The position numbers and the translations under genes were made by a program. From the NCBI GenBank assembly GCA_022560025.1, contig JAFISE010000041.1:62001-126000 (forward strand): a DNA stretch of 64,000 nt, read 5' to 3'. Below, one piece after another: positions 10,354-21,056 of this stretch (within the stretch, counting starts at the first letter, position 1; each line of letters starts with the position of its first letter). The stretch comes from Stagonosporopsis chrysanthemi (taxonomy: Eukaryota; Ascomycota; Dothideomycetes; Pleosporales; Didymellaceae). The notes beneath the pieces were generated by a model. That model had not been told where the DNA came from and did not search any database. It worked only from the letters and a program-made list of their open reading frames with translations.

Positions 10354-13300
10354 ATGAGAATTTGGGGGATATCAGCCTTCCCGAGAACAATGACAAGAGC
10401 GTCAGGGAGGCGCACCCTTGCACAAGGGCAAGACAAAGGGATGTGCCGCACAACACCCCTTGCTATGAGCCCTGGTCTGTGGCGTTCAGACATGCTTAAC
10501 AGCCAGTCCAAAGAGCGCAGAAACAAGGACTTGTTGTGTTCACAAGCCGAGGGCTGTTTTGCGACTGCGTTGCACGAGGACCTTGATGCATGGCAGGCAT
10601 GGTACCATTTCTGGCATCTTTGCGCTTCCCACAGCTCTCACCTGATTTTCGCGACCTGAAACATCAGGACAGCGAGAAGTCCAAAACCTTGCCACTATCG
10701 GGCAAGATGGCATGACGACCGCATTCCTGCTTCGAATGACGTCTCGTAAACAGATGGTCGGTCAATAAGCGATTCTCGAACGACGCGCCAGCAAAGCCTA
10801 ACGGCAGGCTATCCACAGGTCCCTACCAGGCCCTATCCAGGACACACTCCTCTGGAAGTCTTCTACTCTCGATCAAGACTATGTCAAAAATGACCCGCGT
10901 CTGCCCTTCTCAGATCCAATGCAATAATCTCGTCCGGTTACATCCACGACTGCTGAAGATCGTCTACCGATGCTATTGATACTGCATACTATAGCCGTAC
11001 CATCCGGAAAGCCCTTAGCGCATGCAACACGGCATGACCATGGGTGTAGGGCTTGCCGAAGCGCGAGGTGATTAATTGTGAAGCAGATGTGATGCCGACG
11101 ATGCAAATGCGATGACAAGGGTTTGTGAAGAGATGGCAAGATGACTGAATGGACTGAAAACGGAACATGGAATAGTGGGAGTATGATTGCAATGAGGTGG
11201 ACTTGTGTGGCCGATGCAAGAAGGCTCGGGAGGTCAATAGCGGCGAACGGGGTAGGTAGGGCGTGAGACTTGTGAGGGAAATTGGCGGTTGCTTCGTGGG
11301 CGAGAGGTGCTTGATGATACGGGGAGATAGGAATGTGATAATTAGTGTAGAAAACACGCAGCGTAGAGGAGGAAGACAGCGCTGATGTAAGGATAGTGGT
11401 GAGAGGAGTTGCGGTTTGCAGAGTAGATAGATGGGTGCGCAGGAAGAGATGAGTAATAAGAAAGAGAGGGCCAACAGCAAGAAAAGGAGGAGAGGGTGAG
11501 AAAAGCAAGGTAGAAAGGGACAGAGGAGCAAGGAAGAAAAGAGACATATAACGGAGGAGTGGAAGAGAAAGACTGAACGGGACGACACACGAGAGCGGAT
11601 GATGAAACGACCAACGAGAGGGACGACAGGGGCTAGCGATGAGGAACGACGATGGGAGGAACTAAGGCGAGAGATGAGGACAACATTTGAGAGGATGAGA
11701 AGAGACGGACCAAAGCGATGGACAAAAGAGATGGACAAAAGAGATGGACAAAAGAGATGGACAGAAGAGATGGACAGAAGAGATGGACGGGAGAAATTGA
11801 CAGAAGGGGACGATGAGAGGGATAAACGATAGAGAACGCCGGACAGGATTTGCGCGATGCGGAAGACGAGGACGAAGCTAATGTGACCTCGGTGGCAAAA
11901 ACATTGATGTATGCAGGGGAGAGGGTCAGGAACCGTATGAAAAGTCGAAGACAGGGCAAGAGAAGGAGAGGCTCGGGTACGCGCAATACGAAAGAGAAGG
12001 GTGACGCCGATGTGAGTGCAATAATGGGGACGGGTTGCAGTGAGTGTGCAGAGTTCGTGGAAGAGGGTGCATGAAAGGACGAAAACGACTTGAGTAATGA
12101 TGTGCGGAGGAGAGAGATAGGAAAAGAGGAGGGCATTGGGAAATGGGGCTTGAGAGATGAAGAAGACTCGAGGTAAGTGATGTGCAAGATGTCCTGAGGT
12201 CACCATCAGCACTTACAAGACTCGTTTACATACCTCAGGGGACGAAACGTCGACGACCGAGCCGAAGCCCTGGGGCTCGTGGAAGGATGGCTGGTACATG
12301 CCATTGATGATCATTGCTCCTTTCACGAGCAGGTCGTTAGTCGATGGGGCCGATGTCAGTTCTTGACGAAAAGTTTGACCAAAGCATCTGCAGCCGCGCG
12401 TGCATCAAGCGTGCATTGTCTCGTGCCCAACTCTGGCAGCGAAGCTGATGTCGTAGTCACGAACGACGGTTCTACTCAAGGAGGTCTCCCTGCGTATCTC
12501 ACTAGATCAAAGTCTTTGGTCCATATGCGCTCACAAAGGACAGCTCAAGCACGACCATGCCCGCTTTCAACATCTCCGCAAGCATCATCGCACCAAGAGC
12601 CTACTCGATGCTTCCTTACAGCTGACGTGCCATGGGATTCGGTACGAACATGCCTATGCCTACACGGGGCGTGCCAGATCCGGGCCTCCCCAGCCGCCGG
12701 CACAGGTTGCTCATCTAAGCGCGCGCTGTGCCTCAAGGGAGACCGTTCATGACAGAGACCTTTTCAGCAGAGGTGCGACCGCCATCACCAAGTTACCTTT
12801 CTGTGTTCAAGGAGACAAAGAGACAGACACGTGGCTCGAGATGTGCGAAACAATGTTGAGAGCTGACAGCTAGGCCGAGTCGAGATGCCGAGAGAAGCGA
12901 GCACCGAATGTTGACAAGACTTGACAAAAGAGCAAGACCGAAAGAGAAGGCTTTGTATGAGAGACGAGAGAGAGAATCGACGGGCGAGACGTGTTTGCTG
13001 AGTTGGGCCAAGGAAAGGTGTGCGCGGAGACGAGCAACACAAGAGCGCTGAGAGAAGAAAGAGACGTATACTTCCTTGTCGACGATCGTCTTCAACGGTT
13101 GTCGAGAAAAGCGACAGCGGGCTTGATTGGCTCAAGTCGTTGGCAGAGGACCCCGAGTGGACATTCACGATACCATGACGGTTACCGAGCAAGGACACCG
13201 CAACCATCTGCTTTGTCAACACAATGCTTGGCCGTTCGGCAAGCCCCTGGCGATCTGTCGCCCACACCAGTATTCTCCAGATATGTGTATCCTCCGATGG

Positions 13301-13600
13301 CAGGCGTTGGCTTGTCTTTTGTGGTTGCTGTCTGGCTTCACCGTGGGTGGCTGGTACATCGCAATGGCGGGGAGGCTTGGCCGGTGCCTGCGTCGACATT
13401 CGTAAACACATTCGTGGTTTCTGCACCTGAGGCGCTGCGAAGGGTCTTGTTCGAAGGTGGCGACTTTGGCGGTGCTGGCCATCGCTGCAGGCGGAGCGGC
13501 GACTTGGTATTGCGACTCGATGCTGCGATTCGATGCTGTTCTCTTCTCAAGTCAGTAAACTTGCGCAAGTCATTGGCAGGGCTACGGCTGCTTTCTGTCT
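10354..13600. other. Gene-poor, purine-skewed region
   Basis: From about 11,150 to 12,180 the plus strand is almost entirely A and G. This creates a 407-codon leucine/serine-rich open frame on the minus strand and a charged one on the plus strand. Both are low-complexity by-products of base composition, not supported genes. A 13-bp tandem repeat sits inside. From 12,280 to 13,600 several overlapping frames are open on both strands with no motif. Confidence 0.45.
11717..11794 (+). repeat. 13-bp tandem repeat, six units
   Basis: The unit is GATGGACAAAAGA. Units start at 11717, 11730, 11743, 11756, 11769 and 11782, with A-to-G changes accumulating towards the right-hand end. It is a minisatellite within the purine-rich tract. 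Confidence 0.93.
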
Positions 13601-14438
13601 ACTTACCTGGCCGACTCTGAGAGGCCTCAGGTTGTTATTGAGGCCAGGAGCTTCGTAGCGAAGGCGAGCAGTAAAGGAGGCGGCGCACGGCTGGTTTGGA
13701 GCTCGGAGCAAGGCACGAAGCTCCGCAGAGGGAAGTCAGGCTCGCAGCAATACGAGGCTGACAGCGTCGAAGACAACACGATGAGAATAATCATCTCCTG
13801 TAGCTACAGGTGAGCGCAAGCATGGCTTGAGCAAGAAGTGGTGGGTGGTGGTGGTTGGTGGTGGGGGTGAGGCAGCTTGGTGATGGCTCTTTGGTGTTGA
13901 GTTTGAGTTTGGCGGCCAGGCGCGCAAGCCGCTCCATCAAAGCACCCTACCAACACCAGCACCTCCACGCCGTGAGACCTCGGGAACATCTGGGAAGCTC
14001 GATGGAGATATCGACAGACAGCCGGGAAGTTTCTGGGATAGTATGAAGACTCTGTTGGAGTCGCCTTTGCTCCGGAGATGGGCCAGGAGAAGGTGGGGCT
14101 GGCGCTGACAGCTGCCCCTCGCCGCTTCCTGCGTCACCCACGGGTGCCTGCCGTGTCGCAGAGGCAATGCCAAACCAGGCGTGAGAGTGGGGCGCAATCG
14201 GCACATCTGCGTCTGATCTGCAAGCTCCGCATACGTGTTACGCATATTCCAGCCAGCGAGCTGCATCGCAATACACGACGAGGGGCTGCTGGAGCCAACG
14301 GAGGAGCTTCTGCAAGGCTTGCGCCCTGGTCGCATTGTGCCGCTGGATCTCTAGAGCAGGATGGAGGTTGGGCAAAGCATATGGGGCTTCAGCTCTGCGC
14401 CATAGCTCTGTCGCTCTCTCACTAGCAGCAGCTGGGCG
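13601..14438. other. GC-rich region with competing open frames
   Basis: Protein-like frames occur on both strands. On the minus strand one frame runs from about 14,438 to 13,947, broken by a single TAA at 14238-14240. On the plus strand two segments (about 13,950-14,105 and 14,230-14,350) look coding and would need one or more introns between them. I could not choose a model. One strand probably holds a real or decayed gene, and the plus-strand pieces could be upstream exons of the gene at 14439. Confidence 0.4.
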
Positions 14439-14959
14439 ATGTCAGCATCACAACATGGAGGAGCCTCCCCGCGTGACGGCATGAAGCGCAGCAAACCCTA
14501 TGGAGCAGAAGCCGAGGACAAGCATGATAGACATTCTCCGCCGGTCACCCCGGGCGCATCTTGCACACGCTCCAGGCTTTCGGAAACACAGAGGGAGCTG
14601 GTCAAGTCTGGTACAAACTACTGGCCGCAGTAGCCCAGGACGCTTAAACGACATTCCTCCCACAACATGAGACTTGGAAATCCTCATGACAGCCGCTTCG
14701 GACGAAGAGACCGAATCTTACGAGATGCTGAAGCCCTCAGTTGTCAGTAGCTCATCTACCAAAGAGGTCAGAATCGAGATTGTAGCCACTAAATCGCCTC
14801 TTCGTAGGAAACACAGCCGTGAGCTACACAAACATCTTGACAACTGCTTTCAATTCTCTAGGTGAGTTCAGTGTAAATGCTGAATGCAAAAGCTTCCGAC
14901 CGCACTTGAGCACCCAAGACCTTGTCGCAGCTAAAACTCCCATCGACCACAATGATTGA
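14439..14959 (+). CDS. Hypothetical polar protein, three exons
   Basis: Exons 14439-14610, 14693-14818 and 14862-14959. Intron 1 is 82 nt (GTACAA..GACAG). Intron 2 is 43 nt with donor GTGAGC, a TTGACAAC-like branch and a pyrimidine run before CTAG; an alternative donor 16 nt upstream would shorten exon 2. The product is about 131 aa, Ser-, Lys- and Glu-rich, with a basic cluster KSPLRRKHSR and no cysteines beyond two, so it is probably intracellular and disordered. Frame agreement across both introns is the main support. More exons may lie upstream in the confusing region before 14438. It converges on the secreted-protein gene, with 26 nt between stops. Confidence 0.45.
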
Positions 14960-14985
14960 ATTCAGGTTGCTTTGCCAAATGAAGC

Positions 14986-15273
14986 TCAGACACAAGAGCC
15001 GAACTTGCACTTCTTACAGGCCTTAATCGCGTTCCAGATGCCAGCCTCGCATTTAATCTGAAGCACCAGGTCAGTATGAAAGGAGCTTGACTTTCGCGTG
15101 CCTGTCGCCTTGGTCGAGTGTTGTAGCTGACTTACAACGTGATTCTTGTCGCCACATCGCTGTGCACCCTCACAGTTGCTAGGACAGACCGCGCCGGTGT
15201 CGTAGGGGCCATTTTTGCATGCCAGAGCTGTGCTGGAGAGGGATAGAGTGGCGAAGAGAACTGTGAGCTTCAT
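14986..15273 (-). CDS. Small secreted eight-cysteine protein
   Basis: Exons 15273-15136 and 15057-14986 flank a 78-nt intron (GTAAGT..TTCAG). The product is only 69 aa. An 18-residue signal peptide (MKLTVLFATLSLSSTALA) precedes a mature peptide of about 51 residues with eight cysteines: C at +1, then VCPSNC, RCG, KCE, and the C-terminal ACKKC and SC. Even Cys number, tiny size and secretion are typical of disulfide-rich fungal effectors, antimicrobial-like peptides and other secreted small proteins. No specific family is recognised. Because the intron length is a multiple of three and has no stop, the unspliced frame is also open; the spliced form gives a far more compact Cys pattern. Confidence 0.75.
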   Translation of the reverse strand: MKLTVLFATLSLSSTALACKNGPYDTGAVCPSNCEGAQRCGDKNHVVSQLQHSTKATGTRKSSSFHTDLVLQIKCEAGIWNAIKACKKCKFGSCV

Positions 15274-17632
15274 AGTTTGTGGGCTTCGAAGGTGTGGTGT
15301 GAGAGATGGATGATGATTGAATCTGGGTATGGGAGGAGGATGGTTGTAAAAGAGCTCACGTCAAAGAAGTTATACCTTGATTCACAACGATTTTACCCAG
15401 AGTTAGCACAACACGCCTAATGCAGTCGCAGTTATACAACGCGCTGCTCAGCGAGAATATGTAGCCATGGACACAGCAGAAGTTAGCACATATCGTGGAG
15501 CACCCACGACCTGCGATGTGGATGATAGCCATCGATCACGACCAGGATCGTCGCCGTTTAAAGCTTGCAGCCTATCACAGAGCTACCCAAGATGAGTGCT
15601 TCTCTACTGTTGGCTAGGCACATGTCCTTGTCCAGCAGCGCCGTGCAAAGGCCATGTTACACTTGCTCGCACGGCGGGGAATGCCATGAATTCTAACAGG
15701 CTGATTTGCTGCTTAGGACAACCAAACTGATACCCTTCTCGGAAGGTGCACACTTAGATCGACCCGTACACCTTGACATGTCCAGAGGCCTTGAAGACCT
15801 TTGGAAGCTCGAGATGGACACCAAAGTCAAGCATCTAACGGCTTGAATGGAGACTACCTCCCTCACCGTGGTTTCCAGGGCAGTCAATTACACAGCCTTG
15901 CTACCGACTTTGTACTTCATTGCTGTGTCAATGGCCAATTGAGTCTTCCCTACGCATGCTCCAAATTGGTGCTCACCTTGGTCCTTGTAGGGCACCATAC
16001 ACAAACCGCCTGGCGGATGTTGTCATTTGGGTTAGATGGTGGCAGTGGGGCCTTTCAATTCTCCACACAACACTGAACAACAAAACACCCGCACCAATGA
16101 CGCTCTCTGTCCATCAGCGATCTATTCACATCCCGCTCCGTGTTTCATGTTTGTGATCATCAAGTACATCATTTGCCTTACTTTCGCCCCCCCCCCCCCC
16201 TACGTTTTCAAGGCTACGCAGGTCCAGTGTCACATAACACAAAATGCCTCACTACAGCTTATGTGGTGTCGCCACAGAGTAGTCTCTATGGAAGTCAAGG
16301 CATACGCTGGCTGCTATCTTCTAGGAATGCACGCCCTGTGTCCATGCAAACAATCATGGATGACTTCTACAATTCTTACCTTCGTGATGATCTTGAGATG
16401 CTAATGGCTACGGAAATCAAAGGGACGTATCGCGAAGCATGAAAAGAAGGCCTTCAGACACGTACATAGCATAAGTATCGGCCCGCATATGCCTCACGTT
16501 ACGGAGCCGCTTAAAACTTGAAATCGATAGACATGATTCGTCAAATTGTGAAATAGAAACTTAGATTTGGAAGCGTGCTGCATTTTGATGCCCTGAGTCT
16601 CGTCTGTCGAGTGGAATTAGATTCGAGCGAGACCGAAACAAGGGATTCTATCAGCAGATACGGATATTATTGACCAAGATCGTGCTGTTGTAGATTATCT
16701 CCGGCCCATTGCCAACACGACCTTAAATGCTAACGCTGAATAGTACAGCCAAAGGCGCCAGATCAGAGCCAGCCATCACATTACTGTGCAATCTTGCGTA
16801 CTTCAGATTGTTATAGAGGCACTCGATGCCGTGCCTTCGCGTCTCTTTCTGCCATGCAGCGACTCCTTAGCGTTGCCACATGGGACTCTTGAGTCTGGAG
16901 CTGACAAAAGGCTTTCGCCGCTCAAGCTATCGCTATACGGTAGCTCATTCGCAAGACTGACAATGATGTCTTGGATGCTGGTGCCGCAGAGAGGGTCGGC
17001 GATGATCGATGTGCCAGCCTATCACGTGTGGCGCGTGTGGCGCGTGTGGCGCCAAGGTCACGTCCGCGCCTCACCAGCCACCCACTCGCCACTGGACGGG
17101 TTGGTCGCTCGACTGCAAAGCCTTTGGCCACGTCGTGGCCTACGCGCACGTCCCTGACGGTCATCTAAGTTTACGAACGTCGGTCTGTTTCTGCGTACCT
17201 ATATCAATATTAATGAGGATGCCGTCGGAACTCAAAGGCGGACGCGTTCCCCAATCGGGACTGCTGCTATGTGCGAGCTCCACACCACATGACCGTGTCG
17301 AGCTCTACTCGAAACAGTCAGGTTATGACAACACCGGGCATCGGCAGAATGCCCTCAAATACCATCGCGAACCCCCAAACAAGCAGCGCCGCTACCGAAC
17401 ACTAATGCTCCCCACAATTTGCTCCGCATTATGTACCGGAGCTATACCCTCTGTGGCGCTATCACACCGCGAACTCGTGACAACTGGAGCCCGCCTTCCT
17501 CAAGAACATGGTGGGTGACCTGTGGTCCACGGAGCTCAATACCCCGATGGCTCCTGAACGTGTGTTTTTAAAGGGGAATTGATCTCCACTTCAGCCTGGC
17601 TCGCAATCACCCTCAATTTCAAGCATTACGAT
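15274..17632. other. Long intergenic region
   Basis: I see no gene that survives inspection. It holds a run of 14 C at 16187-16200 and three copies of a GCGTGTGGC-type 9-mer near 17,030-17,052. A short open end at about 16,350-16,442 has protein-like composition but no partner exon. The right end is the promoter of the galactanase gene. Confidence 0.45.
16187..16200 (+). repeat. Poly-C run (14 C)
   Basis: Fourteen consecutive cytosines; a mononucleotide run likely to be length-variable or error-prone in assembly. Confidence 0.9.
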
Positions 17633-19128
17633 ATGCGTTCAAGCATTATCACGGCCTTGGGCTTCCTTGCCTCCGTAGCGACCGCTTCGCTGCAGATCGT
17701 GCCGGGCGCAACTTGGACAGCGGTATGAGGGGCTCTCAACAACATCAAATGCAAATACTCATTCATCTGATAGACCAACACTGGGCAACACATTCAGGCT
17801 CATGGTGGCGGTATCCTGAAGGTCGGGGACAGGTGGTATTGGTATGCGACTTCACATGCTCTTCACAAACACACAAGCTTACAGGCTTAACCAGGGTTGG
17901 CGAAGACAAGACCAACGGCACATCGTTCATCAACGTCAACTGTTACTCATCGTCCAACCTCGTGGAATGGAATTATGAAGGCGCGCTTCTATCACAGACT
18001 GCCTCAGGCGACACTGGACCAAACCGCGTCATCGAACGCCCCAAGGTGATCTACAACGAGTCCACCAAGAAGTATGTGATGTGGATGCACATTGATAGCG
18101 GCGACTACAAAGAAGCCAAAATCGGAGTCGCAACCGGGGACTCTGTATGTGGCAAATACACATACTTGCGCAGCGAGCAGCCTTTGGGGTTTCAGAGCCG
18201 CGACTCCGGTGTCTTCGTTGACACAGATGACAAGGCATATCTCCTCACCGAAGACGTAAGTTCGTAGCCTCACGTGTACACACGAGCTTCAAGCTGACCG
18301 TGATAGCGTCAAAACGGCCTAAGGATCAACGCCCTTTCATCTGACTACCTCAACCTGACCTCCAACGTGTATACCTGGGCCGAGAAATATGAATCTCCTG
18401 CCATCATCAAGAAGAACGGCGTCTACTTCATGTTCGCTTCGCAACTCACTGGCTGGAATCCCAACGACAACTATTACTCTACAGCAACGTCGCTCTCTGG
18501 GCCCTGGTCCAGCTGGAAGAAATTTGCTGACAGTGGCTCCAATACGTACGCCTCACAGACAACATTCGTGCTACCCGTTGGTGACAACTTCGTGTACATG
18601 GGTGATCGCTGGATCAGCGACAATTTGATGCGGAGCACGTATGTGTGGCTGCCGCTGACCATCTCCGGCACAACTGCGAGCTTGAAGAACCAGGTCAATT
18701 GGGTGCTAAACCCGAGTACAGGCGCAGCCAGCGCAGGACCGAGTGAGAATCAGTACGAGGGCGAAACTGCAAGCCTGAGTAACAATGCGCGGGTCATAAC
18801 GTGCTCGAGCTGCTCTGGTGGCAGGGCAGCAGGGTACATCGGTGGCGCGGATGGCGGAGCTGTGGTTTTCAGCAACGTGCAGAGCGATATTACGGGCCGA
18901 ACGAGCATCAGAGTGAAGCACCTGAACGGAGACAGGAGTCAGCGGATCGCTGATGTGAGTGTGAATGGCAAGAGCCAGAGGCTTACTTTCCTACCCCATG
19001 GCGGCGGAGATCCGGGTAGCAGTGTGCTGAACGTGGATCTGAAAGCGGGTGCCAATGAGATCAGGTTTGTAGGTGTGAACGGGGGATTCGCGGCTGATGT
19101 GGATCGATTGATGGTTCCCAAGTCTTGA
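17633..19128 (+). CDS. Secreted GH43 exo-beta-1,3-galactanase with CBM35
   Basis: Exons 17633-17722, 17774-17841, 17895-18255 and 18307-19128 give 446 aa. A signal peptide (residues 1-19) leads into a five-bladed propeller hydrolase of the galactan 1,3-beta-galactosidase type. Landmarks are HIQAHGGGILKVGDRW, GEDKTNG, NCYSSSNLVEW, ERPKVIYN, YVMWMHID, the SRDSGVFVD segment and a Trp/Tyr-rich C-terminal blade. The last 130 residues, from YEGETASLS onwards, form a CBM35-type beta-sandwich ending just before the stop, as in fungal arabinogalactan-degrading enzymes. It would release galactose from the beta-1,3 backbone of arabinogalactan proteins in plant walls. All introns are 51-53 nt and keep frame. 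It is a plant-wall enzyme, in line with the cutinase nearby. Confidence 0.9.
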
Positions 19129-19205
19129 TAGCGAGAGTAAGCTCAATAAACCGCGCTCAGATATCAATTCCTTTCCCATCTTGTCACGCCCTTCTCATTT
19201 TTTTC

Positions 19206-20066
19206 TCAGTCCTTAAATACTCCAGATCCGCACTGGCAATCCCAGTGTCTCCAACAGTCCAGGTGAGAGACCTTACACAGCCTGAATACCTTACCCATTC
19301 CCTGCTCATATTCCTCGCTCAGCTGGTCCTTGCTGAACGGTGGAGTCTGTTTAGCTCCAACTTGTTGGCCCAGTGTCGAAATCCTCTCACCCGCCGCCAT
19401 CTTATTTTGCATTCCACCAGCATCCCGATCGACGACAGCTCTCACCGCGTGAAGAAAGCTTGATCCAACTGATTGGAGGTCCTGGAGATTTCTGTCCTCT
19501 TGATCACTTGGCAGCGGTCCTTTGATGACAATCGAGAGCCTTGTCAATCCTGTCGCGAGCTCCAGAAATTTGAGAAGATCCCTCTTCTCGATGCTCACTT
19601 CTTTGGTCCCTAAACGCCACACAATCGGGCAGCGAATTGTCACACGACGAAGACTCGGCAGCTCATCCCCCACCAATCCGAAGAACTCGTTCGTGATGCG
19701 CAGATTGGCCAGGTTGATGGATTTGGTTGCGCACAGGTGTGAGATGGCCTCGCTTCGGATTCGGCGACAGAGGTGGAAAATGTTGGCGGAGAGTACGGAC
19801 TCTGGAGACTTGTAGATGCAGATGGAGGGCATGGACGGGTAGGTTGTATAGGAGTAGACCCTATTTCGTAACTCACCAGGGAGGGAGAAGAAGAGGGATG
19901 CTCCCCGGGGGCAGCTTTCAAAACTTTGGACGAGCTGCTGCCGTGTTAGAGGCAATGGAGTAGAGGAAGTAGGAGCCGAATGTAATGAGGCGGTGGCTTT
20001 TTCGTTGTCAGCGTCTTTGTTGCTACGACGCTTGAAGAGTTTCCTTAGGGATTTGAAGTTAGCCAT
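19206..20066 (-). CDS. LPxELRN-type fungal hypothetical protein
   Basis: Single exon, 286 aa. A basic, Ser-rich N-terminus (about 50 residues) is followed by FFSLPGELRNRVYSYT, the short F-box-like signature found near the start of many Pezizomycotina proteins of unknown role. An all-alpha/beta repeat-like region follows (ANIFHLCRRIRSEA, then TLRRVTI- and LTRLSIVI-type strands). It is probably an intracellular protein-interaction protein. Such genes are numerous and lineage-specific in these fungi. It converges on the galactanase gene, with 77 nt between stops. The function is not known. Confidence 0.72.
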   Translation of the reverse strand: MANFKSLRKLFKRRSNKDADNEKATASLHSAPTSSTPLPLTRQQLVQSFESCPRGASLFFSLPGELRNRVYSYTTYPSMPSICIYKSPESVLSANIFHLCRRIRSEAISHLCATKSINLANLRITNEFFGLVGDELPSLRRVTIRCPIVWRLGTKEVSIEKRDLLKFLELATGLTRLSIVIKGPLPSDQEDRNLQDLQSVGSSFLHAVRAVVDRDAGGMQNKMAAGERISTLGQQVGAKQTPPFSKDQLSEEYEQGMGKVFRLCKVSHLDCWRHWDCQCGSGVFKD

Positions 20067-20320
20067 GGTGTCTGGTCAAGAATGTTGACTTGGAAGGCGC
20101 AGCGAGGTACAGTTCGCAGCAGCGTGCTAACTGCAATGGGGCTAGCGCCTTTGCCTCGATGGCTTAGCCCCCCTTGTTCATCATTGAATACGAGAATTTT
20201 GAAGAACATTATGTAGACATTAAGAGTATCCAGAAAGTATTTCAGCTGACCTGCAGCGCTTTTAACTTGTTATATATACATATTAGCAGCCTAGCAGCCT
20301 ACACTTCACAGACTCAACGC

Positions 20321-21056
20321 TCAGGCAGAGAAGCCGTTGGCGACCTTGCCGACTACGACCTTAGCAGCAGCCGCAGCAGCCCCTCCTGCAGCAGCGCCCG
20401 CAGTCGACATGACGAAGGCAGCGGCGGTATCTGCATCACGACCGTAGGTCAGATGGGGGGCAAGGATGACGGCCTGGCCGGCGCAAATCAAGTCACCGTT
20501 GTGGCAGATGACTTTAGTGTTGGCAGCGCCGACAGTACCGACGGCATCGCCGTTGTTCGGGTCACCGAAAATAACAGCGCTCTTGACGAAGGCGGATTGA
20601 TCGGCTGTCAACATGGTAGCGGCGTTGTGAACAAGCTGTCCTCCCTGGCTGCCAGTTGTTAGCTATGTTTCACACTGTAGGATTGCAGACTTAAACTCAC
20701 GAGTAACCCGCCATGACTAGGGCAGTGTTAGGGCAAGCAGCCATGATCTGACCAACCATCTGAGCCATCAACTTGCTTCCTGCCGCATCACCTCCAGCCA
20801 AGAAGCCTGGGATATCAGCGGGGTACTCGATACCCTGCACGGCAAGATTCTGTGCGCCACCCATCATCTTGCCAATGGCAGAGACAAATGGTGGACCGGC
20901 GACCGTGCCCATATTACCACCCTCGGTAGTACCGCGAGCGAAGATAACAGTCATGGCCTTGCAGCCGCTGCCGTTGGTGACGTCGTTCTGGGTCGAGGAC
21001 GTCAGGGCTGCTGAAGCGAGGGGAGCAAGAACCAAGAGTGGTGCGAAAGACTTCAT
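20321..21056 (-). CDS. Cutinase (secreted serine esterase)
   Basis: Exons 21056-20701 and 20648-20321 (52-nt intron, GTGAGT..GGCAG) give 227 aa. A signal peptide of about 17 residues precedes an alpha/beta-hydrolase of the CE5 cutinase family. Visible signatures are the FARGTTEGGNMG loop, the nucleophile elbow GYSQGG (Ser119, split by the intron), catalytic Asp in the NGDLIC loop and catalytic His in APHLTYG. It hydrolyses cutin or related polyesters outside the cell. The tail after the catalytic His is unusually alanine-rich. The length agrees with the family's 200-230 aa. Together with the galactanase it forms a small plant-surface-degrading neighbourhood. Confidence 0.93.

Noticed and set aside
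10989..12212. 407-codon minus-strand open frame, rich in Leu, Ser and Ile
   Set aside because: It lies exactly opposite the purine tract, contains no motif, and its composition follows from pyrimidine-only codons; it is a by-product of base skew.
16140..16442. Open frame ending in a protein-like acidic stretch
   Set aside because: It starts next to a poly-C run, lacks motif and splice support, and overlaps other open frames.
17027..17052. Possible transposon footprint from GCGTGTGGC repeats
   Set aside because: Only three adjacent 9-mers, with no terminal repeats, target duplication or transposase nearby.
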